From: Arenicola marina
Lineage: Eukaryota; Annelida; Polychaeta; Arenicolidae
Assembly (NCBI GenBank): GCA_964019135.1
Contig: CAXHSH010000322.1
Coordinates: 62,001 to 126,000, forward strand
DNA: 64,000 nucleotides
Direction of reading: 5' to 3'
The position numbers were made by a program, and so were the translations under genes. Shown here piece after piece: positions 11,846-22,850 of the stretch. Below the pieces are notes generated by a model. It worked only from the letters and a program-made list of their open reading frames with translations. It was not told where the DNA came from and searched no databases. Numbering within the stretch: position 1 is the first letter of the stretch; every line of letters begins with the position of its first letter.

Positions 11846-12208
11846 AGTATATCGCTATAACCGAGTGTTATGTATAATATATCCTTAACACAGAGTGTTT
11901 TGAGTAGTATATCGCTCGTACCGAGTGTTTTGAGCAGTATATCGCTCGTACCGAGTGTTTTGGGAAGTAGAATACTGGAATCTGGTGTGTTTCCCCAGTA
12001 CGTCGCAAAAGCCGAGTGTTTGTACAGTATATCCCTATAACCGACCGCTTCGTGTAGTATATCCTTATGAAAGCGAATGTTTTAAGCAGTATATCGCTCG
12101 TACCGATTGTTTTGAGCAGTCTGCCGCTCGTACCGCTTGTTTTGGGAAGTAAGACACTGGAATCTGGTGTGTTTCCCCAGTATGTCGCTAAAACCGAGTG
12201 TGTTTTAC
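11846..12208. repeat. Long HOR lacking monomers C-G (363 bp)
   Basis: A (11846-11875) and B (11876-11905) run straight into K at 11906. C, D, E, F and G, 151 bp in all, are absent. The D anchor is therefore missing and the anchor interval is 665 bp. The join keeps the 30-bp monomer phase. Confidence 0.9.
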
Positions 12209-12419
12209 AGTATATCGCTATAACCGAGTGTTATGTGTAATAAATTCTTAACACAGAGTGTTTTGAGTAGTATATCGTTAGAATCGAGTGTTTTCGTTAA
12301 TAAAATGATCGAATCATGTGTGTTTGTGTTGTGTATCTCTAAAGCCGAGTGATTTGTAGGGTATGCCGCTATAAATAAGTGTTTGATGGAGTAAATCCCT
12401 AAAAGAGAGTGTTTTGAGT

Positions 12420-12449
12420 AGTATATCGCTCGTACCGAGTGTTTTGGGA
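12420..12449. repeat. K/L fusion monomer (founder-type marker)
   Basis: A single monomer replaces K and L before an M monomer spelled actgaaatctgg. The same pairing of one missing monomer with the tgaaatctgg spelling occurs at 18041-18070, 33166-33195, 44143-44172, 50733-50762 and 54151-54180. In the last four the fusion reads accgggtg. The shared spelling suggests common descent. Confidence 0.85.
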
Positions 12450-13810
12450 GGTAGAATACTGAAATCTGGTGTGTTTCCCTAGTATGTCGCTAAAACCGAG
12501 TGTGTTTTACAGTATATCGCTATAACCGAGGGTTTTGTGTAGTATATCCTTAAAACATAGTTTTTTTAGTAGTATATCGTTAGAACCGAGTGTTTTCATT
12601 ATTAAAATGATCGAATCATGTGTGTTTGTGTTGTGCATCTCTAAAGCCGAGTGATTTGTAGAGTATGCCGCTATAACTATATGTTTGATGGAGTATATCC
12701 CTAAAAGAGAGTGTTTTGAGTAGTATATCGCTCGTACCGAGTGTTTTGAGCAGTATATCGCTCGTACCGAGTGTTTTGGGAAGTAGAATACTGGAATCTG
12801 GTGTGTTTCCCTAGTACGTCGCAAAAGCCGAGTGTTTGTACAGTATATCCCTATAACCGACCGCTTCGTGTAGTATATCCTTATAAAAGCGAATGTTTGA
12901 AGCAGTATATCGCTCGTACCGACTGTTTTGAGCAGTAGGCCGCTCGTACCGCTTGTTTTGGAAAGTAAGACACTGGAATCTGGTGTGTTTCCCCAGTATG
13001 TCACTAAAACCGAGTGTGTTTTACAGTATATCGCTATAACCGAGTGTTATGTGTAATATATCCTTAACACAGAGTGTTTTGAGTAGTATATTGTTAGAAC
13101 CGAGTGTTTTCGTTAATAAAATGATCGAACCATGTGTGTTTGTGTTGTGTATCTCTAAAGCCGAGTGATTTGTAGAGTATGCCGCTATAACTAAGTGTTT
13201 GATGGAGTATATCCCTAAAAGAGAGTGTTTTGAGTAGTATATCGCTCGTACCGAGTGTTTTGAGCAGTATATCGCTCGTACCGAAGGTTTTGGGCAGTAG
13301 AATACTGGAATCTGGTGTGTTTCCCTAGTATGTCGCTAAAGCCGAGTGTTTGTACAGTATATCCCTATAACCGAGTGCTTCGTGTAGTATATCCTTATGA
13401 AAGCGAATGTTTTAAGCAGTATATCGCTCGTACCGATTGTTTTGGGAAGTAGGACACTGGAATCTGGTGTGTTTCCCCAGTATGTCGCTAAAACCGAGTG
13501 TGTTTTACAGTATATTGCTATAACCGAGTGGTATGTGTAATATATCCTTAACACAGAGTGTTTTGAGTCGTATATCGTTAGAACCGAGTGTTTTGGTTAA
13601 TAAAATGATCGAACCATGTGTGTTTGTGTTGTGTATCTCTAAAGCCGAGTGATTTGTAGAGTATGCCGATATAACTAAGTGTTTGATGGAGTATATCTCT
13701 AAAAGAGAGTGTTTTGAGTAGCATATCGCTCGTACCGCTTGTTTTGGGAAGTAGGACACTGGAATCTGGCGTGTTTCCCCAGTATGTCGCTAAAACCGAG
13801 TGTGTTTTAC

Positions 13811-14142
13811 AGTATATCGCTATAACCGAGTGTTATGTGAAATATATCCTCAACACAAAGTGTTTTGAGTAGTATATCGTTAGAATCGAGTGTTTTCGTT
13901 AATAAAATGATCGAATCATGTGTGTTTGTGTTGTGTATCTCTAAAGCCGAGTGATTTGTAGAGTATGCCGCTATAACTAAGTGTTTGATGGAGTAAATCC
14001 CTAAAAGAGAGTGTTTTGAGTAGTATATCGCTCGTACCGAGTGTTTTGAGCAGTATATCGCTCGTACCGTGTGTTTTGGGAAGTAGAATACTGGAATCTG
14101 GTGTGTTTCCCCAGTATGTCGCTAAAACCGAGTGTGCTTTCC
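13811..14142. repeat. 11-monomer short HOR (332 bp), second copy
   Basis: Copy of the 10697-11028 unit at +3114, with the same gtgaaatatatcctcaac B monomer and the same accgtgtgttttggga monomer. It differs by a few single bases, for example gctttcc against gcttta in J. Confidence 0.87.
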
Positions 14143-14657
14143 AGTATATCACTATAACCGAGTGTTATGTGTAATATATCCTTAACACAGAGTTTTTTGA
14201 GTAGTCTATCGTTAGAACCGAGTGTTTTCGTTAATAAAATGATCGAACCATGTGTGTTTGTGTTGTGTATCTCTAAAGCCGAGTGATTTGTAGAGTATGC
14301 CGCTATAACTAAGTGTTTGATGGAGAATATCCCTAAAAGAGAGTGTTTTGAGTAGTATATCGCTCGTACCGAGTGTTTTGAGCAGTATATCGCTCGTACC
14401 GAGTGTTTTGGGAGGTAGAATACTGGAATCTGGTGTGTTTCCCTAGTATGTCGCTAAAGCCGAGTGTTTATACAGTATGTCCCTATAACCGAGTGCTTCG
14501 TGTAGTACATTCTTATAAAAGCGAATGTTTTAAGCATTATATCGCTCGTACCGATTGTTTTGAGCAGTAATGTCGCTCGTACCGCTTGTTTTGGGAAGTA
14601 GGACACTGAAATCTCGTGTGTTTTCCTAGTATGTCGCTAAAACCGAGTGTGTTTTAC

Positions 14658-15019
14658 AGTATATCGCTATAACCGAGGGCTATGTGTAGTATATCCTTAA
14701 AACATAGTGTTTTGAGTAGTATATCGTTAGAACCGAGTGTTTTCGTTAATAAAATGATCGAATCATGTGTGTTTGTGTTGTGTATCTCTAAAGCCGAGTG
14801 ATTTGTAGAGTATGCCGTTATAACTATGTGTTTGATGAAGTATGCCGTTATAACTATGTGTTTGATGAAGTATATCCCTAAAAGAGAGTGTTTTGAGTAG
14901 TTTATCGCTCGTACCGAGTGTTTTGAGCAGTATGTCGCTCGTACCGCTTGTTTTGGGAAGTAGGACACTGGAATCTGGTGTGTTTCCCCAGTATGTCGCT
15001 AAAACCGAGTGTGTTTTAC
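14658..15019. repeat. 12-monomer short HOR (362 bp) with duplicated F monomer
   Basis: Monomer F is present twice as an exact tandem pair, 14809-14838 and 14839-14868, both carrying the unusual gccgtta and gatgaag changes. Separate K and R monomers follow. This is a direct snapshot of a one-monomer gain, and it must be recent because the two F copies are identical. Confidence 0.92.
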
Positions 15020-16135
15020 AGTATATCGCTATAACCGAGTGTTATGTGTAATATATCCTTAACGCAGAGTGTTTTGAGTAGTATATCGTTAGAACCGAGT
15101 GTTTTGGTTAATAAAATGATCGAACCATGTGTGTTTGTGTTGTGTATCTCTAAAGCCGAGTGATTTGTAGAGTATGCCGATATAACTAAGTGTTTGATGG
15201 AGTATATCCCTAAAAGCGAGCGTTTTGAGTAGCATATCGCTCGTACCACTTGTTTTGGGAAGTAGGACACTGGAATCTGGCTTGTTTCCCCAGTATGTCG
15301 CTAAAACCGAGTGTGTTTTACAGTATATCGCTATAACCGAGTGTTATGTGTAATATATCCTTAACACAGAGTGTTTTGAGTAGTATATCGTTAGAACCGA
15401 GTGTTTTCGTTAATAAAATGATCGAATCATGTGTTTGTGTTGTGTATCTCTAAAGCCGAGTGATTTGTAGAGTATGCCGCTATAACTAAGTGTTTGATGG
15501 AGTAAATCCCTAAAAGAGAGTGTTTTGAGTAGTATATCGCTCGTTCCGAGTGTTTTGAGCAGTATATCGCTCGTACCGAGTGTTTTGGGAAGTAGAATAC
15601 TGGAATCTGGTGTGTTTCCCTAGTATGTCGCTAAAGCCGAGTGTTTGTACAGTATATCCCTATAACCGAGTGCTTAATGTAGTATATCCTTATGAAAGCG
15701 AATGTTTTAAGCAGTATATCGCTCGTACCGATTGTTTTGAGCAGTATGTCGCTCGTACCGCTTGTTTTGGGAAGTAGGACACTGGAATCTGGTGTGTTTC
15801 CCCAGTATGTCGCTAAAACCGAGTGTGTTTTACAGTATATCGCTATAACCGAGTGTTATTTGTAATATATCCTTAACACAGAGTGTTTTGAGTAGTATAT
15901 CGTTAGAACCGAGTGTTTTGGTTAATAAAATGATCGAACCATATGTGTTTGTGTTGTGTATCTCTAAAGCCGAGTGATTTGTAGAGTATGTCGCTATAAC
16001 TAAGTGTTTGATGGAGTATATCCCTAAAAGAGAGTGTTTTGAGTAGCATATCGCTCGTACCGCTTGTTTTGGGAAGTAGAACACTGGAATCTGGTGTGTC
16101 TCCCCAGTATGTCGCTAAAACCGAGTTTGGTTTAC

Positions 16136-16650
16136 AGTATATCGCTATAACCGAGTGTTATGTGTAATATATCCTTAACACAGAGTGTTTTGAGTAGTAT
16201 ATCGTTAGAATCGAGTGTTTTCGTTAATAAAATGATCGAATCATGTGTGTCTGTGTTGTGTATCTCTAAAGCCGAGTGATTTGTAGAGTATGCCGCTATA
16301 ACTAAGTGTTTGATGGAGTAAATCCCTAAAAGAGAGTGTTTTGAGTAGTATATCGCTCGTACCGAGTGTTTTGAGCAGTATATCGCTCGTACCGAGTGTT
16401 TTGGGAGGTAGAATACTGGAATCTGGTGTGTTTCCCTAGTATGTCGCTAAAGCCGAGTGTTTATACAGTATGTGCCTATAACCGAGTGCTTCGTGTAGTA
16501 CATTCTTATAAAAGCGAATGTTTTAAGCATTATATCGCTCGTACCGATTGTTTTGAGCAGTAATGTCGCTCGTACCGCTTGTTTTGGGAAGTAGGACACT
16601 GGAATCTCGTGTGTTTTCCTAGTATGTCGCTAAAACCGAGTGTGTTTTAC
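16136..16650. repeat. Reference long HOR, subfamily Lb (515 bp)
   Basis: Monomers are A 16136, B 16166, C 16196, D 16226, E 16257, F 16287, G 16317, K 16347, L 16377, M 16407, N 16438, O 16467, P 16497, Q 16529, R 16559-16589 (31 bp), I 16590 and J 16621-16650. Lb differs from La by tttatacagtatgt at N/O, tacattcttataa in P, aagcattatatcg at P/Q and an extra a in R (cagtaatgtcgc), which makes the unit 515 bp. L often carries gggaggtag or gggaggcag in place of gggaagtag. Lb is absent before about 11.4 kb and is interspersed with La afterwards. Confidence 0.93.
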
Positions 16651-17466
16651 AGTATATCGCTATAACCGAGTGTTATGTGTAATATATCCTTAACACAGAG
16701 TGTTTTGAGTAGTATATCGTTAGAACCGAGTGTTTTCGTTAATAAAATGATCGAATCATGTGTTTGTGTTGTGTATCTCTAAAGCCGAGTGATTTGTAGA
16801 GTATGCCGCTATAACTAAGTGTTTGATGGAGTAAATCCCTAAAAGAGAGTGTTTTGAGTAGTATATCGCTCGTACCGAGTGTTTTGAGCAGTATATCGCT
16901 CGTACCGAGTGTTTTGGGAGGTAGAATACTGGAATCTGGTGTGTTTCCCTAGTATGTCGCTAAAGCCGAGTGTTTGTACAGTATGTCCCTATAACCGAGT
17001 GCTTCGTGTAGTACATTCTTATAAAAGCGAATGTTTTAAGCATTATGTCGCTCGTACCGATTGTTTTGAGCAGTAATGTCGGTCGTACCGCTTGTTTTGG
17101 GAAGTAGGACACTGGAATCTGGTGTGTTTCCCCAGTATGTCGCTAAAACCGAGTGTGTTTTACAGTATATCGCTATAACCGAGTGTTATGTGTAGTATAT
17201 CCTTAAAACATAGTGTTTTGAGTAGTATATCGTTAGAACCGAGTGTTTTGGTTAATAAAATGATCGAACCATGTGTGTTTGTGTTGTGTATCTCTAAAGC
17301 CGAGTGATTTGTAGAGTATGCCGATATAACTAAGTGTTTGATGGAGTATATCCATAAAAGAGAGTGTTTTCAGTAGCATATCGCTCGTACCGCTTGTTTT
17401 GGGAAGTAGGACACTGGAATCTGGCGTGTTTCCCCAGTATGTCGCTAAAACCGAGTGTGTTTTTAC

Positions 17467-17829
17467 AGTATATCGCTATAACCGAGTGTTATGTATAATA
17501 TATCCTTAACACAGAGTGTTTTGAGTAGTATATCGCTCGTACCGAGTGTTTTGAGCAGTATATCGCTCGTACCGAGTGTTTTGGGAAGTAGAATACTGGA
17601 ATCTGGTGTGTTTCCCCAGTACGTCGCAAAAGCCGAGTGTTTGTACAGTATATCCCTATAACCGACCGCTTCGTGTAGTATATCCTTATAAAAGCGAATG
17701 TTTTAAGCAGTATATCGCTCGTACCGATTGTTTTGAGCAGTCTGCCGCTCGTACCGCTTGTTTTGGGAAGTAAGACACTGGAATCTGGTGTGTTTCCCCA
17801 GTATGTCGCTAAAACCGAGTGTGTTTTAC
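17467..17829. repeat. Long HOR lacking monomers C-G (363 bp), second copy
   Basis: Same junction as at 11906, here B into K at 17527. The flanks match at a shift of about 5621 bp, including the atgtataata spelling of A. One duplication of a single original deletion explains both better than two independent losses. Confidence 0.9.
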
Positions 17830-18829
17830 AGTATATCGCTATAACCGAGTGTTATGTGTAATATATCCTTAACACAGAGTGTTTTGAGTAGTATATCGTT
17901 AGAATCGAGTGTTTTCGTTAATAAAATGATCGAATCATGTGTGTTTGTGTTGTGTATCTCTAAAGCCGAGTGATTTGTAGAGTATGCCGCTATAAATAAG
18001 TGTTTGATGGAGTAAATCCCTAAAAGAGAGTGTTTTGAGTAGTATATCGCTCGTACCGAGTGTTTTGGGAGGTAGAATACTGAAATCTGGTGTGTTTCCC
18101 TAATATGTCGCTAAAGCCGAGTGTTTATATAGTATGTCCCTATAACCGAGTGCTTCGTGTAGTACATTCTTATAAAAGCGAATGTTTTAAGCATTATATC
18201 GCTCGTACCGATTGTTTTGAGCAGTAATGTCGCTCGTACCGCTTGTTTTGGGAAGTAGAACACTGGAATCTGGTGTGTCTCCCCAGTATGTCGCTAAAAC
18301 CGAGTTTGGTTTACAGTATATCGCTATAACCGAGTGTTATGTGTAATATATCCTTAACACAGAGTGTTTTGAGTAGTATATCGTTAGAATCGAGTGTTTT
18401 CGTTAATAAAATGATCGAATCATGTGTGTTTGTGTTGTGTATCTCTAAAGCCGAGTGATTTGTAGAGTATGCCGCTATAACTAAGTGTTTGATGGAGTGA
18501 ATCCCTAAAAGAGAGTGTTTTGAGTAGTATATCGCTCGTACCGAGTGTTTTGAGCAGTATATCGCTCGTACCGAGTGTTTTGGGAGGTAGAATACTGGAA
18601 TCTGGTGTGTTTCCCTAGTATGTCGCTAAAGCCGAGTATTTATACAGTATGTTCATATAACCGAGTGCTTCGTGTAGTACATTCTTATAAAAGCGAATGT
18701 TTTAAGCATTATATCGCTCGTACCGATTGTTTTGAGCAGTAATGTCGCTCGTACCGCTTGTTTTGGGAAGTAGGACACTGGAATCTCGTGTGTTTTCCTA
18801 GTATGTCGCTAAAACCGAGTGTGTTTTAC

Positions 18830-19131
18830 AGTATATCGCTATAACCGAGTGTTATGTGGAATATATCCTTAACACAGAGTGTTTTGAGTAGTATATCGTT
18901 AGAACCGAGTGTTTTGGTTAATAAAATGATCGAACCATGTGTGTTTGTGTTGTGTATCTCTAAAGCCGAGTGATTTGTAGAGTATGCCGATATAACTAAG
19001 TGTTTGATGGAGAATATCCCTAAAAGCGAGTGTTTTGAGTAGCATATCGCTCGTACCACTTGTTTTGGGAAGTAGGACACTGGAATCTGGCTTGTTTCCC
19101 CAGTATGTCGCTATAACCGAGTGTTATGTGT
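18830..19131. repeat. Short HOR with J/A fusion monomer
   Basis: After I (ending 19101) the next monomer, 19102-19131, starts as J (agtatgtcgct) and ends as A (ataaccgagtgttatgtg). One monomer has been lost between this S and the next unit, giving a 272-bp anchor interval. The 29.5 kb relative keeps both monomers. Confidence 0.9.
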
Positions 19132-21127
19132 AATATATCCTTAACACAGAGTGTTTTGAGTAGTATATCGTTAGAACCGAGTGTTTTCGTTAATAAAATG
19201 ATCGAATCATGTGTGTTTGTGTTGTGTATCTCTAAAGCCGAGTGATTTGTAGAGTATGCCGCTATAACTAAGTGTTTGATGGAGTAAATCCCTAAAAGAG
19301 TGTGTTTTGAGTAGTATATCGCTCGTACCGAGTGTTTTGAGCAGTATATCGCTCGTACCGAGTGTTTTGGGAAGTAGAATACTGGAATCTGGTGTGTTTC
19401 CCTAGTATGTCGCTAAAGCAGAGTGTGTGTACAGTATATCCCTATAACCGAGTGCTTCGTGTAGTATATCCTTATGAAAGCGAATGTTTTAAGCAGTATA
19501 TCGCTCGTACCGATTGTTTTGAGCAGTATGTCGCTCGTACCGCTTGTTTTGGGAAGTAGGACACTGGAATCTGGTGTGTTTCCCCAGTATGTCGCTAAAA
19601 CCGAGTGTGTTTTACAGTATATCGCTATAACCGAGTGTTATTTGTAATATATCCTTAACACAGAGTGTTTTGAGTAGTATATCGTTAGAACCGAGTGTTT
19701 TGGTTAATAAAACGATCGAACCATATGTGTTTGTGTTGTGTATCTCTAAAGCCGAGTGATTTGTAGAGTATGCCGATATAACTAAGTGTTTGATGGAGTA
19801 TATCCCTAAAAGAGAGTGTTTTGAGTATCATATCGCTCGTACCGCTTGTTTTGGGAAGTAGAACACTGGAATCTGGTGTGTTTCCCCAGTATGTCGCTAA
19901 AACCCAGTGTGTTTTACAGTATATCGCTTTAACCGAGTGTTATGTGTAATATATCCTTAACACAGAGTGTTTGGAGTAGTATATCGTTAGAATCGAGTGT
20001 TTTCGTTAATAAAATGATCGAATCATGTGTGTTTGTGTTGTGTATCTCTAAAGCCGAGTGATTTGTAGAGTATGCCGCTATAACTAAGTGTTTGATGGAG
20101 TAAATCCCTAAAAGAGAGTGTTTTGAGTAGTATATCGCTCGTACCGAGTGTTTTGAGTAGTATATCGCTCGTACCGAGTGTTTTGGGAGGTAGAATACTG
20201 GAATCTGGTGTGTTTCCCTAGTATGTCGCTAAAGCCGAGTGTTTATACAATATGTCCCTATAACCGAGTGCTTCGTGTAGTACATTCTTATAAAAGCGAA
20301 TGTTTTAAGCATTATATCGCTCGTACCGATTGTTTTGAGCAGTAATGTCGCTCGTACCGCTTGTTTTGGGAAGTAGGACACTGGAATCTCGTGTGTTTCC
20401 CCAGTATGTCGCTAAAACCGAGTGTGTTTTACAGTATATCGCTATAACCGAGTGTTATGTGTAATATATCCTTAACACAGAGTGTTTTGAGTAGTATATC
20501 GTTAGAACCGAGTGTTTTGGTTAATAAAATGATCGAACCATGTGTGTTTGTGTTGTGTATCTCTAAAGCCGAGTGATTTGTAGAGTATGCCGATATAACT
20601 AAGTGTTTCATGGAGTATATCCCTAAAAGCGAGTGTTTTGAGTAGCATATCGCTCGTACCACTTGCTTTGGGAAGTAGGACACTGGAATCTGGCTTGTTT
20701 CCCCAGTATGTCGCTAAAACCGAGTGTGTTTTACAGTATATCGCTATAACCGAGTGTTATGTGTAATATATCCTTAACACAGAGTGTTTTGAGTAGTATA
20801 TCGTTAGAACCGAGTGTTTTCGTTAAAAAAATGATCGAATCATGTGTGTTTGTGTTGTGTATCTCTAAAGCCGAGTGATTTGTAGAGTATGCCGCTATAA
20901 CTAAGGGTTTGATGGAGTAAATCCCTAAAAGAGAGTGTTTTGAGTAGTATATCGCTCGTACCGAGTGTTTTGAGCAGTATATCGCTCGTACCGAGTGTTT
21001 TGGGAGGTAGAATAAGGGAATCTGGTGTGTTTCCCTAGTATGTCGCTAAAGCCGAGTGTTTATACAGTCTGTCCCTATAACCGAGTGCTTCGTGTAGTAC
21101 ATTCTTATAAAAGCGAATGTTTTAAGC

Positions 21128-21157
21128 ATTATATCGCTCGTACCGATTGTTTTGGGA
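21128..21157. repeat. Q/R fusion in an Lb unit
   Basis: Part of Q and the 31-bp Lb-type R have merged, leaving a 484-bp L interval. The following I monomer has the unusual ggatgcgcgtg spelling. The fusion appears independent of the La fusions at 4026 and its copies, because the flanking P is of the tacattc type. Confidence 0.82.
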
Positions 21158-22850
21158 AGTAGGACACTGGATGCGCGTGTGTTTCCCCAGTATGTCGCTA
21201 AAACCGAGTGTGTTTTACAGTATATCGCTATAACCGAGTGTTATGGGTAATATATCCTTAACACAGAGTGTTTTGAGTAGTATATCGTTAGAACCGAGTG
21301 TTTTGGTTAATAAAATGATCGAACCATGTGTGTTTGTGTTGTGTATCTCTAAAGCCGAGTGATTTGTAGAGTATGCCGTTATAAATAAGTGTTTGATGGA
21401 GTATATCCCTAAAAGCGAGTGTTTTGAGTAGCATATCGCTCGTACCACTTGTTTTGGGAAGTAGGACACTGGAATCCGGCTTGTTTCCCCAGTATGTCGC
21501 TAAAACCGAGTGTGTTTTACAGTATATCGCTATAACCGAGTGTTATGTGTAATATATCCTTAACACAGAGTGTTTTGAGTAGTATATCGTTAGAACCGAG
21601 TGTTTTCGTTAATAAAATGATCGAATCATGTGTGTTTGTGTTGTGTATCTCTAAAGCCGAGTGATTTGTAGAGTATGCCGCTATAACTAAGTGTTTGATG
21701 GAGTAAATCCCTAAAAGAGAGTGTTTTGAGTAGTATATCGCTCGTACCGAGTGTTTTGAGCAGTATATCGCTCGTACCGAGTGTTTTGGGAAGTAGAATA
21801 CTGGAATCTGGTGTGTTTCCCTAGTATGTCGCTAAAGCCGAGTGTTTGTACAGTATAGCCCTATAACCGAGTGCTTCGTGTAGTAGATCCTTATGAAAGC
21901 GAATGTTTTAAGCAGTATATCGCTCGTACCGATTGTTTTGAGCAGTATGTCGCTCGTACCGCTTGTTTTGGGAAGTAGGACACTGGAATCTGGTGTGTTT
22001 CCCCAGTATGTCGCTAAAACCGAGTGTGTTTTACAGTATATCGCTATAACCGAGTGTTATTTGTAATATATCCTTAACACAGAGTGTTTTGAGTAGTATA
22101 TCGTTAGAACCGAGTGTTTTGGTTAATAAAATGATCGAACCATATGTGTTTGTGTTGTGTATCTCTAAAGCCGAGTGATTTGTAGAGTATGCCGATATAA
22201 CTAAGTGTTTGATGGAGTATATCCCTAAAAGAGAGTGTTTTGAGTAGCATATCGCTCGTACCGCTTGTTTGGGGAAGTAGAACACTGGAATCTGGTGTGT
22301 TTCCCCAGTATGTCGCTAAAACCGAGTGTGTTTTACAGTATATCGGTATAACCGAGTGTTATGTGTAATATATCCTTAACACATAGTGTTTTGAGTAGTA
22401 TATCGTTAGAATCGAGTGTTTTCGTTAATAAAATGATCGAATCATGTGTGTTTGTGTTGTGTATCTCTAAAGCCGAGTGATTTGTAGAGTATGCCGCTAT
22501 AACTAAGTGTTTGATTGAGTAAATCCCTAAAAGAGAGTGTTTTGGGTAGTATATCGCTCGTACCGAGTGTTTTGAGCAGTATATCGCTCGTACCGAGTGT
22601 TTTGGGAGGCAGAATACTGGAATCTGGTGTGTTTCCTTAGTATGTCGCTAAAGCCGAGTGTTTATACAGTATGTCCCTATAACCGAGTGCTTCGTGTAGT
22701 ACATTCTTATAAAAGCGAGTGTTTTAACATTATATCGCTCGTACCGATTGTTTTGAGCAGTAATGTCGCTCGTACCGCTTGTTTTGGGAAGTAGGACACT
22801 GGAATCTGGTGTGTTTCCCCAGTATGTCGCTAAAACCGAGTGTGTTTTAC

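Larger units (their letters stand above)
10566..13377. repeat. Mosaic HOR region a
   Basis: D anchors are at 10787, 11119, 11634, 12299, 12601 and 13115. It contains an 11-monomer unit (10697-11028), the first Lb unit (P near 11391, here with gttgtacattc), an S unit, an L unit lacking C-G (11846-12208), an S unit with a K/L fusion monomer (12209-12510), and a stretch from about 12510 that copies 9700-10565 at +2812. Single-base noise is higher than in the left triplication: tataaatta-type changes, attaaaatg at 12601, and the long T run near 12562. Confidence 0.85.
13378..18829. repeat. Mosaic HOR region b
   Basis: D anchors are at 13599, 13901, 14233, 14748, 15110, 15412, 15924, 16226, 16741, 17254, 17920 and 18405. 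About 13.79-14.64 kb repeats 10.68-11.53 kb at +3114, sharing the gtgaaatatatcctcaacac marker (13837 and 10723) and gagttttttgag. About 17.15-18.1 kb repeats 11.53-12.47 kb at +5620/5621, including the same five-monomer deletion. It also holds a 12-monomer S unit with a doubled F monomer, and the gtttggtttac J variant near 16127 and 18304. Confidence 0.85.
18830..22850. repeat. S/L alternating HOR region a
   Basis: D anchors are at 18920, 19192, 19706, 20008, 20523, 20825, 21309, 21611, 22125 and 22427. Regular S-L alternation gives an 816/817-bp dimer, with La and Lb both present. The first S has lost one monomer through a J/A fusion, and the Lb unit at 20735-21218 has a Q/R fusion. The start resembles 29.5-30.3 kb, at +10676 before the lost monomer and +10706 after it. 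Confidence 0.88.

Noticed and set aside
10566-18829. Hidden transposon or unique insertion in the irregular mosaic region
   Set aside because: Every irregular interval (272, 332, 362, 485, 665) is explained by whole-monomer gains or losses. No sequence outside the monomer set, target-site duplication or terminal inverted repeat was seen.
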